Source: Alphaproteobacteria bacterium (GTDB lineage Bacteria; Pseudomonadota; Alphaproteobacteria; Micavibrionales; Micavibrionaceae). Taken from it: a stretch of 64,000 nt of DNA. How positions within the stretch are numbered: position 1 is the stretch's first letter; each line of letters opens with the position of its first letter. The stretch spans positions 1-64,000 of the forward strand of contig JAGNKE010000010.1 in the NCBI GenBank assembly GCA_018000295.1. The letters are read 5' to 3'. The notes under the pieces are model-generated. The model did not search any database and had not been told where the DNA came from. It worked only from the letters and a program-made list of their open reading frames with translations. This document shows positions 24,909 to 34,307 of this stretch, piece after piece. A program made the position numbers and the translations under genes.

Positions 24909-27900
24909 CTATTTCAGCCCGTCCAGCCACTTCGTAAAAGCGATTTTTGTATTTTTATTGCTCTCTTCAAGCAGGGCGGCTTTTTTGAACGCCAGATCGG
25001 GGTTCGAGGTTTTGGCCGCTTTCTCGGCCTCGCCGGCGATCTTGCTGACGTCGGCCATACCGAAATTCGCAGCCATCCCCTTTAATTCGTGGCTCCGGGC
25101 AGAAAGGGCGGCAACGTCCTTTTTCTCTAAAGTTTCTTTGATTTGCTCGACGATCTCATCCGCCTTGCTCAAAAATCCCTCAAGCAGTTTGGTGAATTGA
25201 TCCTTGCCCAGCGTATCAACCAGGCTTTTCAGCATTTCAAGATCGAGAAAGCTATCGCCTTTTTTCTCAGTTTTCTGTGACTTGGACATGGGTTCGCTCT
25301 TTGCTTGAGGGGAATGTTTAGGGGCATCGTCAGTGCGGGCGGCTTTCTTCTCGGTCTTAAACAAGGGCTCCGCCGCCCGTGCGGATTTTCCAGAGGACGA
25401 ATTATGGACAGACGCGGAATCGCCGGAGTGTTGCGCCATCAGGAACTTCTGGATTTCCGTCAGTTCTTCGTCATCATTGAAACTCAGGTCGTTTTTCCGC
25501 TTCTTGCTGGCGGAAAGGGCTGATCCCTCCTTGGCCAGATCTTCGCCGTAATCCAGAGGATCGGCGTCCTCCTCGTCATCCTCTTCGATCTTCTTTCTGA
25601 ATTCGTCGAAGGAAAATTCCTTGCTCTTATCCTCAGGCTCCGCAACCGTGTTTTTGGCGGACACGGAGAGCGCGGTGGATTGTGATTTCTCCATATACAG
25701 TTCGCGGTCATCGAGGCTGAGCCCAAGATCTTTTTCGGTCAGGGATTCAAATTCGCCCTTTTCGGATATGTCGGGCAGCGGATTTTCAAACTTCCCCTTG
25801 GAGGCGTTGTAGATCACTTCGTTCAATTTCCTTGGGTCGATAGGCTTCGCGACGAACCCGTTGATTTGAGCTTCGAATATTTCCCTCATCTCCTCAAGCA
25901 TGACGTTTCCGGTCAGGGCAATGATCGGCGTTCGTGCGAGCGCAGTATTCGAACTGGACCGAATCTTCCGGGAGGTTTCAAGCCCGTCCATCCCCTGCAT
26001 TTGGATGTCCATAAAAATCAGTTGCGGCTTCTCCTTTTCACACTGCTCAAGCGCTTCGAACCCGTTCGCGGCAAGCAGAACCTCATGCCCGTATTTGCCG
26101 AGCAGCCCCTGCAGAACCTTCCGGTTCATCTCGTTATCTTCGACGACCAGTATCCGCATCGGCGGCGTGACAAGCTCCTGATCGCTCAGCGGCTCCGCAA
26201 CCTCCTCGCCGCTAAGGTCTTGAAGCATGGGAAGCTCAAAGGAAAATTCTGTTCCCTTGCCGACTTCGCTGGTCACAGTGATCTTGCCGTCCATCGCGTC
26301 GATCAGGCGGTCGGAAATCGCAAGCCCAAGGCCCGTGCCGCCGTATTTGCGGGTAATGCTGGTTTCCGCCTGCGAAAAGGGCGTAAAAAGTTTCGTCTGC
26401 GCTTCTTTTGTAATGCCAATCCCCGTATCGGCCACGGCAAAGCTCACAAGAACGGTTTGCGCCGGATAATTCTCCTTTTTTCCCGGTTTGCGGGCGCTCA
26501 ATTTAATGGTGACGCCTCCCTCGGGCGTGAATTTCAGCCCGTTATTGACGAGATTAAGCAGGATTTGCCGGATCCTCGTCGGATCGCCGGAAACGATTTG
26601 AGGCAGCCCGTCTGCCATCTCAAGCTTAAGGTAAAGATTTTTCTGGGCCGCATGACCGGACATGAGGGTGACAACATCTTGCGCCAGTCGCGGCAGATCG
26701 AATGGAACATCTTCGATATCCATGCTTCCCCGTTCGATTTTCTCGAAATCGAGAATATCGTTGAGAAGCGTCATCATCGTTTCACCGGATTTTTTGATCG
26801 TATCGACGTAATCGCTTTGGGTTTTATTAAGATTGGTGTCATTCAGTAGCGAAACCATCCCCATGATCCCCGTCATCGGGGTGCGGATTTCATGGCTGAC
26901 CACGGCCAGAAACGCAGATTTCGCCATGTTGGCGCGGTCGGCGACTTCCTTGGCGTGACGCATTTCCTCGGCGCGTTGGATTTCTCTTTCCCGCAATTCG
27001 CTCATCAACTCGCGCTCACGCTCAATCACGCGCAAAAGGCGGGCCTGATCGGCGGATTCTTTTGACTTCTGCAACCTGGCCAGAGCCTGCGAGTCATGCT
27101 TTTGACGAACGAGGTCTTGCTTTTTCTGCTCCTCCTCATATTTGAGAGCGCGCAGACTGCCCGCGACAAAAAACGCGGCTTGCGGAACAAGCGAAAACCA
27201 GAACAGATTGACAATAAAAACACTCATCGGAAGGATCTCATATGCCCCTAGGCAAAGAGCAGCGAATCCGCACAGATGAACAAGCCAGCCTGCACAGAAG
27301 AACTGGCTGCTCTCACGCATATTGGGGTTTAAAAAGTAGCAGATGGTGATGCCAACCAGGAGGGAAACGCAAAGGCTTCCGGCAAAAAGCCCAAAGCCGA
27401 GGGCTCCCGGACCGAGAACGAAAAGATACAAACAGAAAGCCCCAACCACGAGAGCGCACAACCCAAGAATGATAATATGCTCGACCGGGTGATCGCTGCC
27501 CTCGATGCGAAGGTAGGATTTAATATGCAGGAGCGCGAAAATAACGCCCGCGCTGTAGAGCCCGATCAGGAGAGGGCCGGAAACAAGCGAACCGCTCAGG
27601 AAGGTCTGGTTGAGAATAAAATAAAGAACACAAAGCGAGGCATAATAGAGGAGAAAAAATAAATAGGAGGACTGGCGCGTCATATACAAAAAGGTCGTAA
27701 ACACGGCCATCACGATCACGAAGAAAAGCCCGCCCAGGAGTACGCTCAATTCGCCGGAGAGAAGAACGGACAGATATTTCTTCTGCGAAAGAACCTGGGG
27801 CGAGAAACTGATCGGAAAACCTTTATCGGGATGAAGATAAACGGCCAGAAGATTAGTGGCCTTAGGCTTCAGGGTTAAGGGAAGGGAAGGTCCGAGAAAC

Positions 27901-28409
27901 ACTTGCGCGGGGTCTTGCGCGTACGGCCCCGGAACACCGGGAAGTTTTAACCCGGGCGAAAGTGCGAAGACGGTGCCCGTGGTCACGTTCATAACCATGA
28001 CCGAACGGGCAAGCGCCATCCGGCCGCCCAGCGCATTGGAAAAATCCAGAACCCATTCGTCCTCGTCCGTGGAGTTCTCCAGTTCAAACAAAATCCAGAA
28101 AGGGGCATCGGAAAGCGGAAGATAAAGGAGATCGGACTCGGATTTATCCCCTTTCAGCCCCTTCGTTTGAAAATTCTCAACAAGGGTATTGAGGCTCACG
28201 GTTCCATTCGGATCGGGAGTAACATAGCTGTAGGAGCCGACTGTGAACTTTTGCGATGGATCCGTCAATTTCAGCACATCGGCAAAAGCGGAGCCGGAAG
28301 TAAGCACGATCAAAAAGCCAAACAGAAGCGCTGTCAGACCGCGCAAAGATAATGCCAGAGGTCTGACAGGCGGAGGATGGCCCGGAAACTGTTTGATAAG
28401 ATTAAACAT
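24909..28409 (-). CDS. 7TMR-DISM hybrid histidine kinase with receiver and Hpt domains
   Basis: The 1166-aa protein has an N-terminal membrane anchor/signal (about 24-44), an extracytoplasmic 7TMR-DISM-type sensor region (about 45-205), about seven membrane segments (205-425) and a coiled coil. Then come HisKA with His506 ([12 protein letters not shown]), HATPase (NLVNNGLKF, GTGLGLAIS), a receiver with Asp801 (IFMDIQMQGMDG), a low-complexity linker, and an Hpt domain with His1107 (ARSHELKGMAANFG). All four phosphorelay residues sites are present, so it can run a BarA-like His-Asp-His relay; the final receiver partner is unknown. DISM sensors usually bind carbohydrate-like ligands. Confidence 0.92.
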   Translation of the reverse strand: MFNLIKQFPGHPPPVRPLALSLRGLTALLFGFLIVLTSGSAFADVLKLTDPSQKFTVGSYSYVTPDPNGTVSLNTLVENFQTKGLKGDKSESDLLYLPLSDAPFWILFELENSTDEDEWVLDFSNALGGRMALARSVMVMNVTTGTVFALSPGLKLPGVPGPYAQDPAQVFLGPSLPLTLKPKATNLLAVYLHPDKGFPISFSPQVLSQKKYLSVLLSGELSVLLGGLFFVIVMAVFTTFLYMTRQSSYLFFLLYYASLCVLYFILNQTFLSGSLVSGPLLIGLYSAGVIFALLHIKSYLRIEGSDHPVEHIIILGLCALVVGAFCLYLFVLGPGALGFGLFAGSLCVSLLVGITICYFLNPNMRESSQFFCAGWLVHLCGFAALCLGAYEILPMSVFIVNLFWFSLVPQAAFFVAGSLRALKYEEEQKKQDLVRQKHDSQALARLQKSKESADQARLLRVIERERELMSELREREIQRAEEMRHAKEVADRANMAKSAFLAVVSHEIRTPMTGIMGMVSLLNDTNLNKTQSDYVDTIKKSGETMMTLLNDILDFEKIERGSMDIEDVPFDLPRLAQDVVTLMSGHAAQKNLYLKLEMADGLPQIVSGDPTRIRQILLNLVNNGLKFTPEGGVTIKLSARKPGKKENYPAQTVLVSFAVADTGIGITKEAQTKLFTPFSQAETSITRKYGGTGLGLAISDRLIDAMDGKITVTSEVGKGTEFSFELPMLQDLSGEEVAEPLSDQELVTPPMRILVVEDNEMNRKVLQGLLGKYGHEVLLAANGFEALEQCEKEKPQLIFMDIQMQGMDGLETSRKIRSSSNTALARTPIIALTGNVMLEEMREIFEAQINGFVAKPIDPRKLNEVIYNASKGKFENPLPDISEKGEFESLTEKDLGLSLDDRELYMEKSQSTALSVSAKNTVAEPEDKSKEFSFDEFRKKIEEDDEEDADPLDYGEDLAKEGSALSASKKRKNDLSFNDDEELTEIQKFLMAQHSGDSASVHNSSSGKSARAAEPLFKTEKKAARTDDAPKHSPQAKSEPMSKSQKTEKKGDSFLDLEMLKSLVDTLGKDQFTKLLEGFLSKADEIVEQIKETLEKKDVAALSARSHELKGMAANFGMADVSKIAGEAEKAAKTSNPDLAFKKAALLEESNKNTKIAFTKWLDGLK

Positions 28410-28535
28410 CGTCCCGAAAAATGCGAAAATTGCCCCGAATAACGCAGAGAACGCAGAAAGGTATCTTCACCCGGTAGTGTGAACCCAAAAGGTTAAGGTT
28501 TGCTTAGGATAAGGGGGCAGAAAAGCTTGATTTTG

Positions 28536-28691
28536 TTACGTAAAATCAATAAAAGCCAGCGCCAGCACGATAAGAACAACGCACGTGACAACGACAACGG
28601 TCTTCGATACGCAGGCAAAGGAATGCCACATGTCCTGAGCCTTTTTCAGCTCTTGCGGATCGACGTCAACCGCCTGAGAATGTTCACCCAT
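28536..28691 (-). CDS. aa3-type cytochrome c oxidase subunit IV (COX4_pro_2 family)
   Basis: A 51-residue gene with an excellent ribosome binding site (AAGGAGG, eight bases before ATG) encodes a short polar head with VDVDPQELKKAQDMWHSF followed by a single membrane helix (VVVVTCVVLIVLALAFI). This head-plus-helix pattern is that of the alphaproteobacterial small subunit IV of aa3-type cytochrome c oxidase, a structural subunit of the terminal oxidase. It is isolated from other oxidase genes, lying between the sensor kinase and purN. Confidence 0.8.
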   Translation of the reverse strand: MGEHSQAVDVDPQELKKAQDMWHSFACVSKTVVVVTCVVLIVLALAFIDFT

Positions 28692-28747
28692 AGCCTGCCT
28701 CCTTAAAAACATCTGCTCTTATGAATAAACTGAATCGGCCGGACCTT

Positions 28748-29350
28748 TCAAGCCGGATTCCCCCTGCGGCGCAGGTCTTCACACACAATCCGCACCGCCT
28801 CGGGATAGGCCAGATGCTCCTGCTCCAGAACCCGCGCCGCCAGAGTCTCCGGCGTATCACCGGACAATAGGGGAACCCGCTTCTGCACGATGATCGGCCC
28901 GCTATCCATCTCGGGGACGACATAATGAACCGTGCAGCCAGCTTCCTTTTTCCCGTCCGCCAGCGCCCGCGCATGGGTGTTCAGCCCCTTGTAGTCGGGC
29001 AGCAGGGACGGGTGGATATTGATCATCCGCCCCGGCCACAACTGAACGAAATCGGCGGTCAGCACCCGCATGAACCCGGCCAGAACCACCAGATCGGCCC
29101 CGGATTTTACGATTTCCCTCTGCATGGCCTCTTCGAAGGTACGCCGGTCGGCATACGCTTTATGATCGACCACAACCGCAGGAATCTGGGCGTCCCTTGC
29201 ATATTCAAGCCCCTCGGCCCCCGACCGGCTGGACAGCACAAGACAGATATTCGCAGGAAACGTGGGATCGCGGCACGCATGGATGAGGGCATTGAGATTG
29301 CTCCCCCGCCCGGAGATCAGAACGGCGATTTTCAGCCTTTCGCCGCCCAT
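28748..29350 (-). CDS. purN: Phosphoribosylglycinamide formyltransferase
   Basis: PurN transfers the formyl group of 10-formyl-THF to GAR in purine synthesis. The 200-aa protein has the N-terminal VLISGRGSNLNALI (8-21) and the catalytic region VLAGFMRVL and INIHPSLLPDYKGLNTH with the active-site His, then VHYVVPEMDSGPIIVQ. Length is normal. It overlaps the end of purM by 19 bases, so the two genes form one operon. Confidence 0.96.
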   Translation of the reverse strand: MGGERLKIAVLISGRGSNLNALIHACRDPTFPANICLVLSSRSGAEGLEYARDAQIPAVVVDHKAYADRRTFEEAMQREIVKSGADLVVLAGFMRVLTADFVQLWPGRMINIHPSLLPDYKGLNTHARALADGKKEAGCTVHYVVPEMDSGPIIVQKRVPLLSGDTPETLAARVLEQEHLAYPEAVRIVCEDLRRRGNPA

Positions 29351-30441
29351 GCTGTATCCATATGGTCGATGGTAATGGCAGGGCCACCCGCCGGACGCGG
29401 CTCGATGACTCCAATACGGCTGACCGTCTCGCCCTGCTTTTCAAGAGTTTTCTGGACTTCGTCAGCCTGCGCGGGCGCGCAGAGGACGACCATCCCGATC
29501 CCGCAATTCAGCGTCCGCGCCAGATCCTCGTTTTCAAGCCTTCCAACAGCTTTAAGCCAGCCGAAAACCGCAGGCAAATCCCAGCTCTTTGCATCCAGCC
29601 GCACAGCAAGATGATCGGGAACCACCCGAGGGATATTCTCGCTCAGACCCCCGCCCGTGATGTGCGCCAGCCCCCTGATGGCGGGCGACCCGGTGGAATC
29701 GTTAATTTTAAGCGCAGCCAGCAGGGGCCGCACATAAATCCGCGTCGGCACCAGCAGCGCGTCGGCAAGGCTTAGGCTCCCGCGCCCGTCGGTGAACGGA
29801 GCAGGGGAGTCATAGCGCAGCCCGCAATCCTTCACGATCTTCCGCACCAGCGAATAGCCGTTGGAATGAACCCCGCTGGAGGCCAGGCCCAGAACGATAT
29901 CCCCCGCCTGCATGGTTTCCCCGCTGATGACGCGCTTCCGGTTGACGGCCCCGACGGAAAACCCCGCAAGGTCGTAATCTCCTTGCGCGTAAAGCCCAGG
30001 CATTTCAGCAGTTTCCCCGCCAATCAGCGCGCATCCGGCCTGTGCGCACCCCTCGGCGATCCCCTGAATGACGGCCTCGGCCACGCGGTTAGTCAGTCGC
30101 CCCGTTGCGAAATAATCGAGGAAAAACAACGGCTCAGCCCCCTGAACGACCAGATCGTTCACGCACATCGCCACAAGGTCGATCCCGATCGTGTCATGTC
30201 GGTTGCATTCGATGGCGATTTTGATTTTCGTTCCAACTCCGTCGGTGGAGGAGACAAGGATCGGATCGTCATATCCCGCGGCTTTCAGATCAAAAAGCGC
30301 CCCGAAACCGCCGATGGAGGACATGACACCGCTTCTCCGGGTCTTCCCGACCATACCCTTGATCCGCTCGACAAGGTCGGCGGCGGCGTCAATATCGACC
30401 CCGGCGTCCTTGTAGGCGCTGTTTTTACTCGCTTCTTTCAT
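29332..30441 (-). CDS. purM: Phosphoribosylformylglycinamidine cyclo-ligase
   Basis: PurM closes FGAM to AIR with ATP. The 369-aa protein begins with YKDAGVDIDAAADLVERIK, contains STDGVGTKIKIA and the nucleotide/substrate loops GGETAEMPGLY and LAHITGGGLSENIPR. Length is slightly above the usual 340-350. It is divergent from the DUF2066 gene (65 bases apart) and is followed by the overlapping purN. The pair purM-purN facing a DUF2066 gene is a conserved alphaproteobacterial layout. Confidence 0.97.
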   Translation of the reverse strand: MKEASKNSAYKDAGVDIDAAADLVERIKGMVGKTRRSGVMSSIGGFGALFDLKAAGYDDPILVSSTDGVGTKIKIAIECNRHDTIGIDLVAMCVNDLVVQGAEPLFFLDYFATGRLTNRVAEAVIQGIAEGCAQAGCALIGGETAEMPGLYAQGDYDLAGFSVGAVNRKRVISGETMQAGDIVLGLASSGVHSNGYSLVRKIVKDCGLRYDSPAPFTDGRGSLSLADALLVPTRIYVRPLLAALKINDSTGSPAIRGLAHITGGGLSENIPRVVPDHLAVRLDAKSWDLPAVFGWLKAVGRLENEDLARTLNCGIGMVVLCAPAQADEVQKTLEKQGETVSRIGVIEPRPAGGPAITIDHMDTAWAAKG

Positions 30442-30506
30442 GTTGCCCTGTCATATGAGGATCGCTATAAACTAAAACAAACCGCTAATTCTTCGGATCG
30501 ATAAAT

Positions 30507-31817
30507 ATGGGCATATCCTATACGGCAAGCTACGGCAAGAACGCAATAATCGGCGCTCTTTTTCTTCTGGGCGTTCTTTTGTGGACGGCAGGGGGGCAGG
30601 CGCACGCCGCAGAAACCTCTCTGACCGTCGAAAACGTGACGGTGGATGTCACCGCCGAAAATTCCGTGGCCGCCCGCGACAAGGCCTTCGAGGAAGCGCA
30701 GTTAAAAGCCTTCAAGATGTTGGCCGACCGTCTGGTGAGCGAGGGGAAAATCAGCGGCTACCGTACGCCCGATCCGATCACGATTGGCTCGATGGTCAAG
30801 GACTTCGAGGTCACGAACGAAAAACTCTCCGCCGTCCGTTATGTGGGCACCTACACTTTTCGCTTCCGCGAAGCGGCGGTAAAAAAATATTTTTCACTCT
30901 CCAATCTGGATGTGGCGGGTGCAACTCCGACAACCTCATCGCCGGAAAATACCGAAACAAAAACCGCGCAGCCTCTGCTCGTTCTTCCCTTTTATCGTGT
31001 CGGCCAAAGCCTGAAGGTCTGGCAGGAGGGAAATTTATGGCTGCAGGCTTGGGGCCGTGACTTGAAGGCCGATGCCCGGCCCGTGGAAATTCCCATCGGC
31101 GACCTGATGGACGTCGCCGATATCGGGGAGACGGAGGGCGTCAGCTTCAGCCCGAACGGCCTCGCCCGGATGCAAAAGCGTTACGGCGCGGGAGACGCGG
31201 CGATAATCGTGGCCGCGGCGGATGACCGTCTGGCCGCCATAAAAGGCGATTCTTCTCCGGCGTCGGGGGTGCTGACCCTGACATTCTACCGCACCGACCG
31301 CCGCCGCGCCGAGGCGGTTTACGAATTGGCCCTGACCCCGAACGCAGGCGAAAGCCGCGCACAGTTTTTCGCCCGCGCGGTTTCCTTGGCCTACGGGGTG
31401 CTGAACGGCAACTGGAAAGCGAAGACGATAAAAGCCGCGGGCGGTCCCTCGCGGATGTATGTCGTTCATATTCCGATCAAGTCGATCGCCCAGTGGGTCA
31501 AGGTGCAGCAGGCGTTGCGCGGTACCTCGGGCGTAAGCCAGATGTCGGTGCTGTCCTTGAAGCCGCGGGAGGCGTTCGTGCGCTTTAGCTTCGGCGGTGA
31601 CGCCGCCGCCCTGCGTGAGGCGCTGGCCAATTCGGGCATGAGCCTCGGCCAACCTTACGCGAGTTCCTCCGTACCGCGCTTTTCCGGCCCCGGCAATTCC
31701 ACGACCGGAAAGGAAATTTATGACATAACCGTTGAGGATTCCCGGCCCGCCTCCTTCTACCGCGCACCGGAACCTTCTGCAGGGGGCGCGCAGGAGCAGG
31801 GCGTCCACACATTCTAA
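30507..31817 (+). CDS. DUF2066 domain-containing exported protein
   Basis: The 436-aa protein has a signal peptide (NAIIGALFLLGVLLWTAGG, cleavage probably after AHA) and then the DUF2066 start, LTVENVTVDVTAENSVAARDKAFEEA. A Val-rich folded domain follows and the tail is Pro/Ser-rich. Function is unknown; homologues are periplasmic or outer-membrane-associated and found next to purM and perM. It is the first gene of a run with the PerM-like transporter and hdaA, 58 bases apart from the former. Confidence 0.85.
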   Translation: MGISYTASYGKNAIIGALFLLGVLLWTAGGQAHAAETSLTVENVTVDVTAENSVAARDKAFEEAQLKAFKMLADRLVSEGKISGYRTPDPITIGSMVKDFEVTNEKLSAVRYVGTYTFRFREAAVKKYFSLSNLDVAGATPTTSSPENTETKTAQPLLVLPFYRVGQSLKVWQEGNLWLQAWGRDLKADARPVEIPIGDLMDVADIGETEGVSFSPNGLARMQKRYGAGDAAIIVAAADDRLAAIKGDSSPASGVLTLTFYRTDRRRAEAVYELALTPNAGESRAQFFARAVSLAYGVLNGNWKAKTIKAAGGPSRMYVVHIPIKSIAQWVKVQQALRGTSGVSQMSVLSLKPREAFVRFSFGGDAAALREALANSGMSLGQPYASSSVPRFSGPGNSTTGKEIYDITVEDSRPASFYRAPEPSAGGAQEQGVHTF

Positions 31818-31875
31818 AGCAACTCGCGTTCTATTCTTCTCAACCACCGAATAAGGACAGGCTGCGCGCTTCATT

Positions 31876-33045
31876 ATGACCTACACACCGCTCAAACCGA
31901 AAACGCACCTCATCTTTTGGACGGCCGCAACCGCCGCTTTCGTCCTGATCGTCTTTTTGCTTAAGACGGTCTTGCTGCCGTTCGTTCTCGGTCTGGCCAT
32001 CGCCTACCTCCTGAATCCCTTCGTCACCGAACTGGGCAAAGCCGGGTTGTCGCGCAGCCTCGCATCTCTTCTGATCCTGGGCGGCTTTGTTCTCTGTGTT
32101 TTAGCCCTGGGCGCGGTGCTGCTTCCGGCCCTTGTCCGCGAATCCGCCGATTTGATCCAGAATGCACCCGATTATGTCCGCCACCTGATCGAAACCCTAA
32201 AACCCTTAATGACCCGCATCGAGGGGCTTCTGGGTATGACCCACGAGGAAGCCGTGGATAATCTGATGAAAAACGGCAGCGGTCCGGCGGTCAAAACCCT
32301 CGATATCCTCGCCCGTAATCTTCTGGCGGGCGGGCAGGCGGTGATCGACGCCATTTCCGTGATCGTCATCATGCCCATCGTCGCCTATTTCCTGATGAAG
32401 GACTGGCCGGATGTGACCGCCTGGATTCACGGCCTCATTCCCCGCCACGCCGAAGAGTCCGTCAACGGCATCCTTAAGAATATCGACGCAAAACTCTCCG
32501 GCTTCGTCCGCGGCCAGCTGACCGTCGCGCTCATTCTCGGCGTAGCCTACGCGCTAGCCCTGACACTCGCGGGCCTGAAATACGGCTTCATGATCGGCCT
32601 CGGTTCCGGCGCGCTCTCCATCATCCCGATGGTCGGCTCGGCAGTGGGGCTGGTCCTCAGTATCGCCGTGGCATGGTTCCAGTCAGGCAATCTCGCCTTC
32701 GTGCTTTTGATCGGCGGCATTTTCATCGCCGGACAGATCATCGAAGGCAATCTCCTGACTCCCAAACTGATCGGCGACAGCGTCGGCCTCCATCCGCTCT
32801 GGATTTTTTTCGCCCTCATGGCTGGCGCCAGCCTGCTCGGAGTCCTCGGAATGTTTCTCGCCGTTCCTGTGACCGCCTCGATCGGAGTCGTCACATCCTT
32901 TCTTCTTCAAAAATACAAGGACAGCCGTTACTATAACGACTTGATCCCCGAGTCGTCCGGCGGCCCTGCGAACGGCAGGAAAGCCGCCAGAGGCAGAAAA
33001 AAGAAACTTTCGCCCGAAAATGAGCCCGCTCCGCCCGCAGGATAG
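31876..33045 (+). CDS. AI-2E/PerM family membrane transporter
   Basis: The 389-aa protein has the AI-2E family layout: two or three N-terminal membrane segments, a soluble stretch (about 90-160), then several further segments with PIVAYFLMKDWP and the C-terminal GQIIEGNLLTPKLIGDSVGLHPLWIFFALMAG-type region (key residues E294-x-x-x-x-P). The tail is basic (RKAARGRKKK). Family members include permeases of unknown substrate and Na+/H+ antiporters. It overlaps the start of hdaA by 26 bases, so the two are translated together. Confidence 0.9.
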   Translation: MTYTPLKPKTHLIFWTAATAAFVLIVFLLKTVLLPFVLGLAIAYLLNPFVTELGKAGLSRSLASLLILGGFVLCVLALGAVLLPALVRESADLIQNAPDYVRHLIETLKPLMTRIEGLLGMTHEEAVDNLMKNGSGPAVKTLDILARNLLAGGQAVIDAISVIVIMPIVAYFLMKDWPDVTAWIHGLIPRHAEESVNGILKNIDAKLSGFVRGQLTVALILGVAYALALTLAGLKYGFMIGLGSGALSIIPMVGSAVGLVLSIAVAWFQSGNLAFVLLIGGIFIAGQIIEGNLLTPKLIGDSVGLHPLWIFFALMAGASLLGVLGMFLAVPVTASIGVVTSFLLQKYKDSRYYNDLIPESSGGPANGRKAARGRKKKLSPENEPAPPAG

Positions 33046-33739
33046 CGAGAATAAAACCCCGACCCAGATTCCCTTCGATCTCGGCGTCCGCACCGCGATG
33101 GGCCGTTCGGATTTTTTGATTGGACCGAGCAACGAATCCGCCGTCGGCTGGATCGACCGCTGGCCGGATTGGCCCGCACCCATGCTCACCCTTCACGGCC
33201 CCGCCGCCAGTGGCAAGACGCATCTCTGTGCGGTCTGGTCCGCCGTGTCCGAGGCCGGCTTCATCAAACCTGAACGCCTTATACACGACAGCGCCGACCT
33301 CCTTTTTGAAAGCGGCCCGGCCCTCATCCTCGACGGTATCGACCCGTGGATCGGCGACCGCGAGGCGGAAACCGCGCTTTTCCATCTCTATAATCTAATG
33401 CGCGAGGAACAACGCACGATGCTCGTCACCATGCGGATCGCGCCCTCTGCGCTCGATTTCGCCATCCCCGATCTGGCCTCACGTTTCCGCGCCGCGCCGA
33501 TGGTGACGATCCATCCGCCGGATGAAACGCTTCTGGCCGCCATTCTCATCAAGCAGTTCGCCGACCGCCAGATCAGGGTGGGTGAGGACGTGATCGCTTA
33601 CGTTCTCCCGCGCATGGAGCGCTCATTCGCCGCCGCCCGCGAAATCGTCGCACGGGCCGACCGCCTCGCTTTGGTTGAAAAAAGCCGCATATCCATAGCG
33701 CTGATGCGAAAAATTCTCGCCGATCTTCAATCGGAATAA
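33020..33739 (+). CDS. hdaA: DnaA-inactivating ATPase homologue HdaA
   Basis: HdaA is a DnaA-related AAA+ protein that, with the DNA polymerase clamp, stimulates ATP hydrolysis by DnaA and prevents over-initiation in alphaproteobacteria. The 239-aa protein starts with a region containing QIPFDLGVRTAMGRSDFLI (the clamp-binding motif lies in QIPFDLG), followed by Walker A GPAASGKTH (about 58-66) and a Walker B-like LILDGID. Length and start fit Hda proteins rather than full DnaA, since there is no DNA-binding domain. It overlaps the transporter gene upstream. Confidence 0.88.
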   Translation: MSPLRPQDSENKTPTQIPFDLGVRTAMGRSDFLIGPSNESAVGWIDRWPDWPAPMLTLHGPAASGKTHLCAVWSAVSEAGFIKPERLIHDSADLLFESGPALILDGIDPWIGDREAETALFHLYNLMREEQRTMLVTMRIAPSALDFAIPDLASRFRAAPMVTIHPPDETLLAAILIKQFADRQIRVGEDVIAYVLPRMERSFAAAREIVARADRLALVEKSRISIALMRKILADLQSE

Positions 33740-33743
33740 AGCC

Positions 33744-34307
33744 TCACGTCCACCGCGCCGGCGTCGAAGGCGCGTTATAATCCAGCGGATCCATGAAATC
33801 GGTCAGTTCAAGCCCGCCGGGTTGCACCTCGGCCCAATCATCGCCCGCAAACGAAAAAACCGCGAGCGTCCCCGGCCTGAATCCTTCATTGAGCCTCTGG
33901 ACGAGAGACTCGCCGCCGCGCCCGGTCAGAAGTTTTGCTAGCTGTCCGATTCCGGGATTATGGCCGGAAAGGATCACCTGTTCGAAGGAGGGGCTGACCT
34001 TCTGAATCGTGGCCAGAAGATCTCCGGGTGATCCCGTATATAAAATCATCGGCCGCGAAATATCCGTGAGGGTAATCCGCTCCTCGATCGGTTCCAGAGT
34101 CTGCCGCGTCCGTACAGCGGGCGAACACAAAGCATAGTCCGGCAAATACCCCTTCAATCGCATAATGGCGGCCAGAGCCTTCGCGTCCTCGACGCCGCGG
34201 GGAGCCAACGCCCGCTTGATGTCCTCCCCGCCGCTTTCCGCCGGCAGAGCCAGCGCATGGCGTAAAAGATAAAGCCTCTTGGAAAGATTTTCGGAATCGG
34301 AAGTCAT
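33744..34307 (-). CDS. SixA-like histidine phosphatase
   Basis: The 187-aa protein has the RHG/RH motif near the N-terminus (LYLLRHALA, Arg-His at about 15-16), an Arg-containing CSPAVRTRQTLEP segment and ILSGHNPGIGQLA with the second catalytic His. These mark the histidine phosphatase superfamily, SixA branch, whose founder removes phosphate from Hpt domains. Given two Hpt-containing kinases in the window a role in phosphorelay tuning is possible but unproven. Its start overlaps the end of rnd by four bases. Confidence 0.85.
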   Translation of the reverse strand: MTSDSENLSKRLYLLRHALALPAESGGEDIKRALAPRGVEDAKALAAIMRLKGYLPDYALCSPAVRTRQTLEPIEERITLTDISRPMILYTGSPGDLLATIQKVSPSFEQVILSGHNPGIGQLAKLLTGRGGESLVQRLNEGFRPGTLAVFSFAGDDWAEVQPGGLELTDFMDPLDYNAPSTPARWT

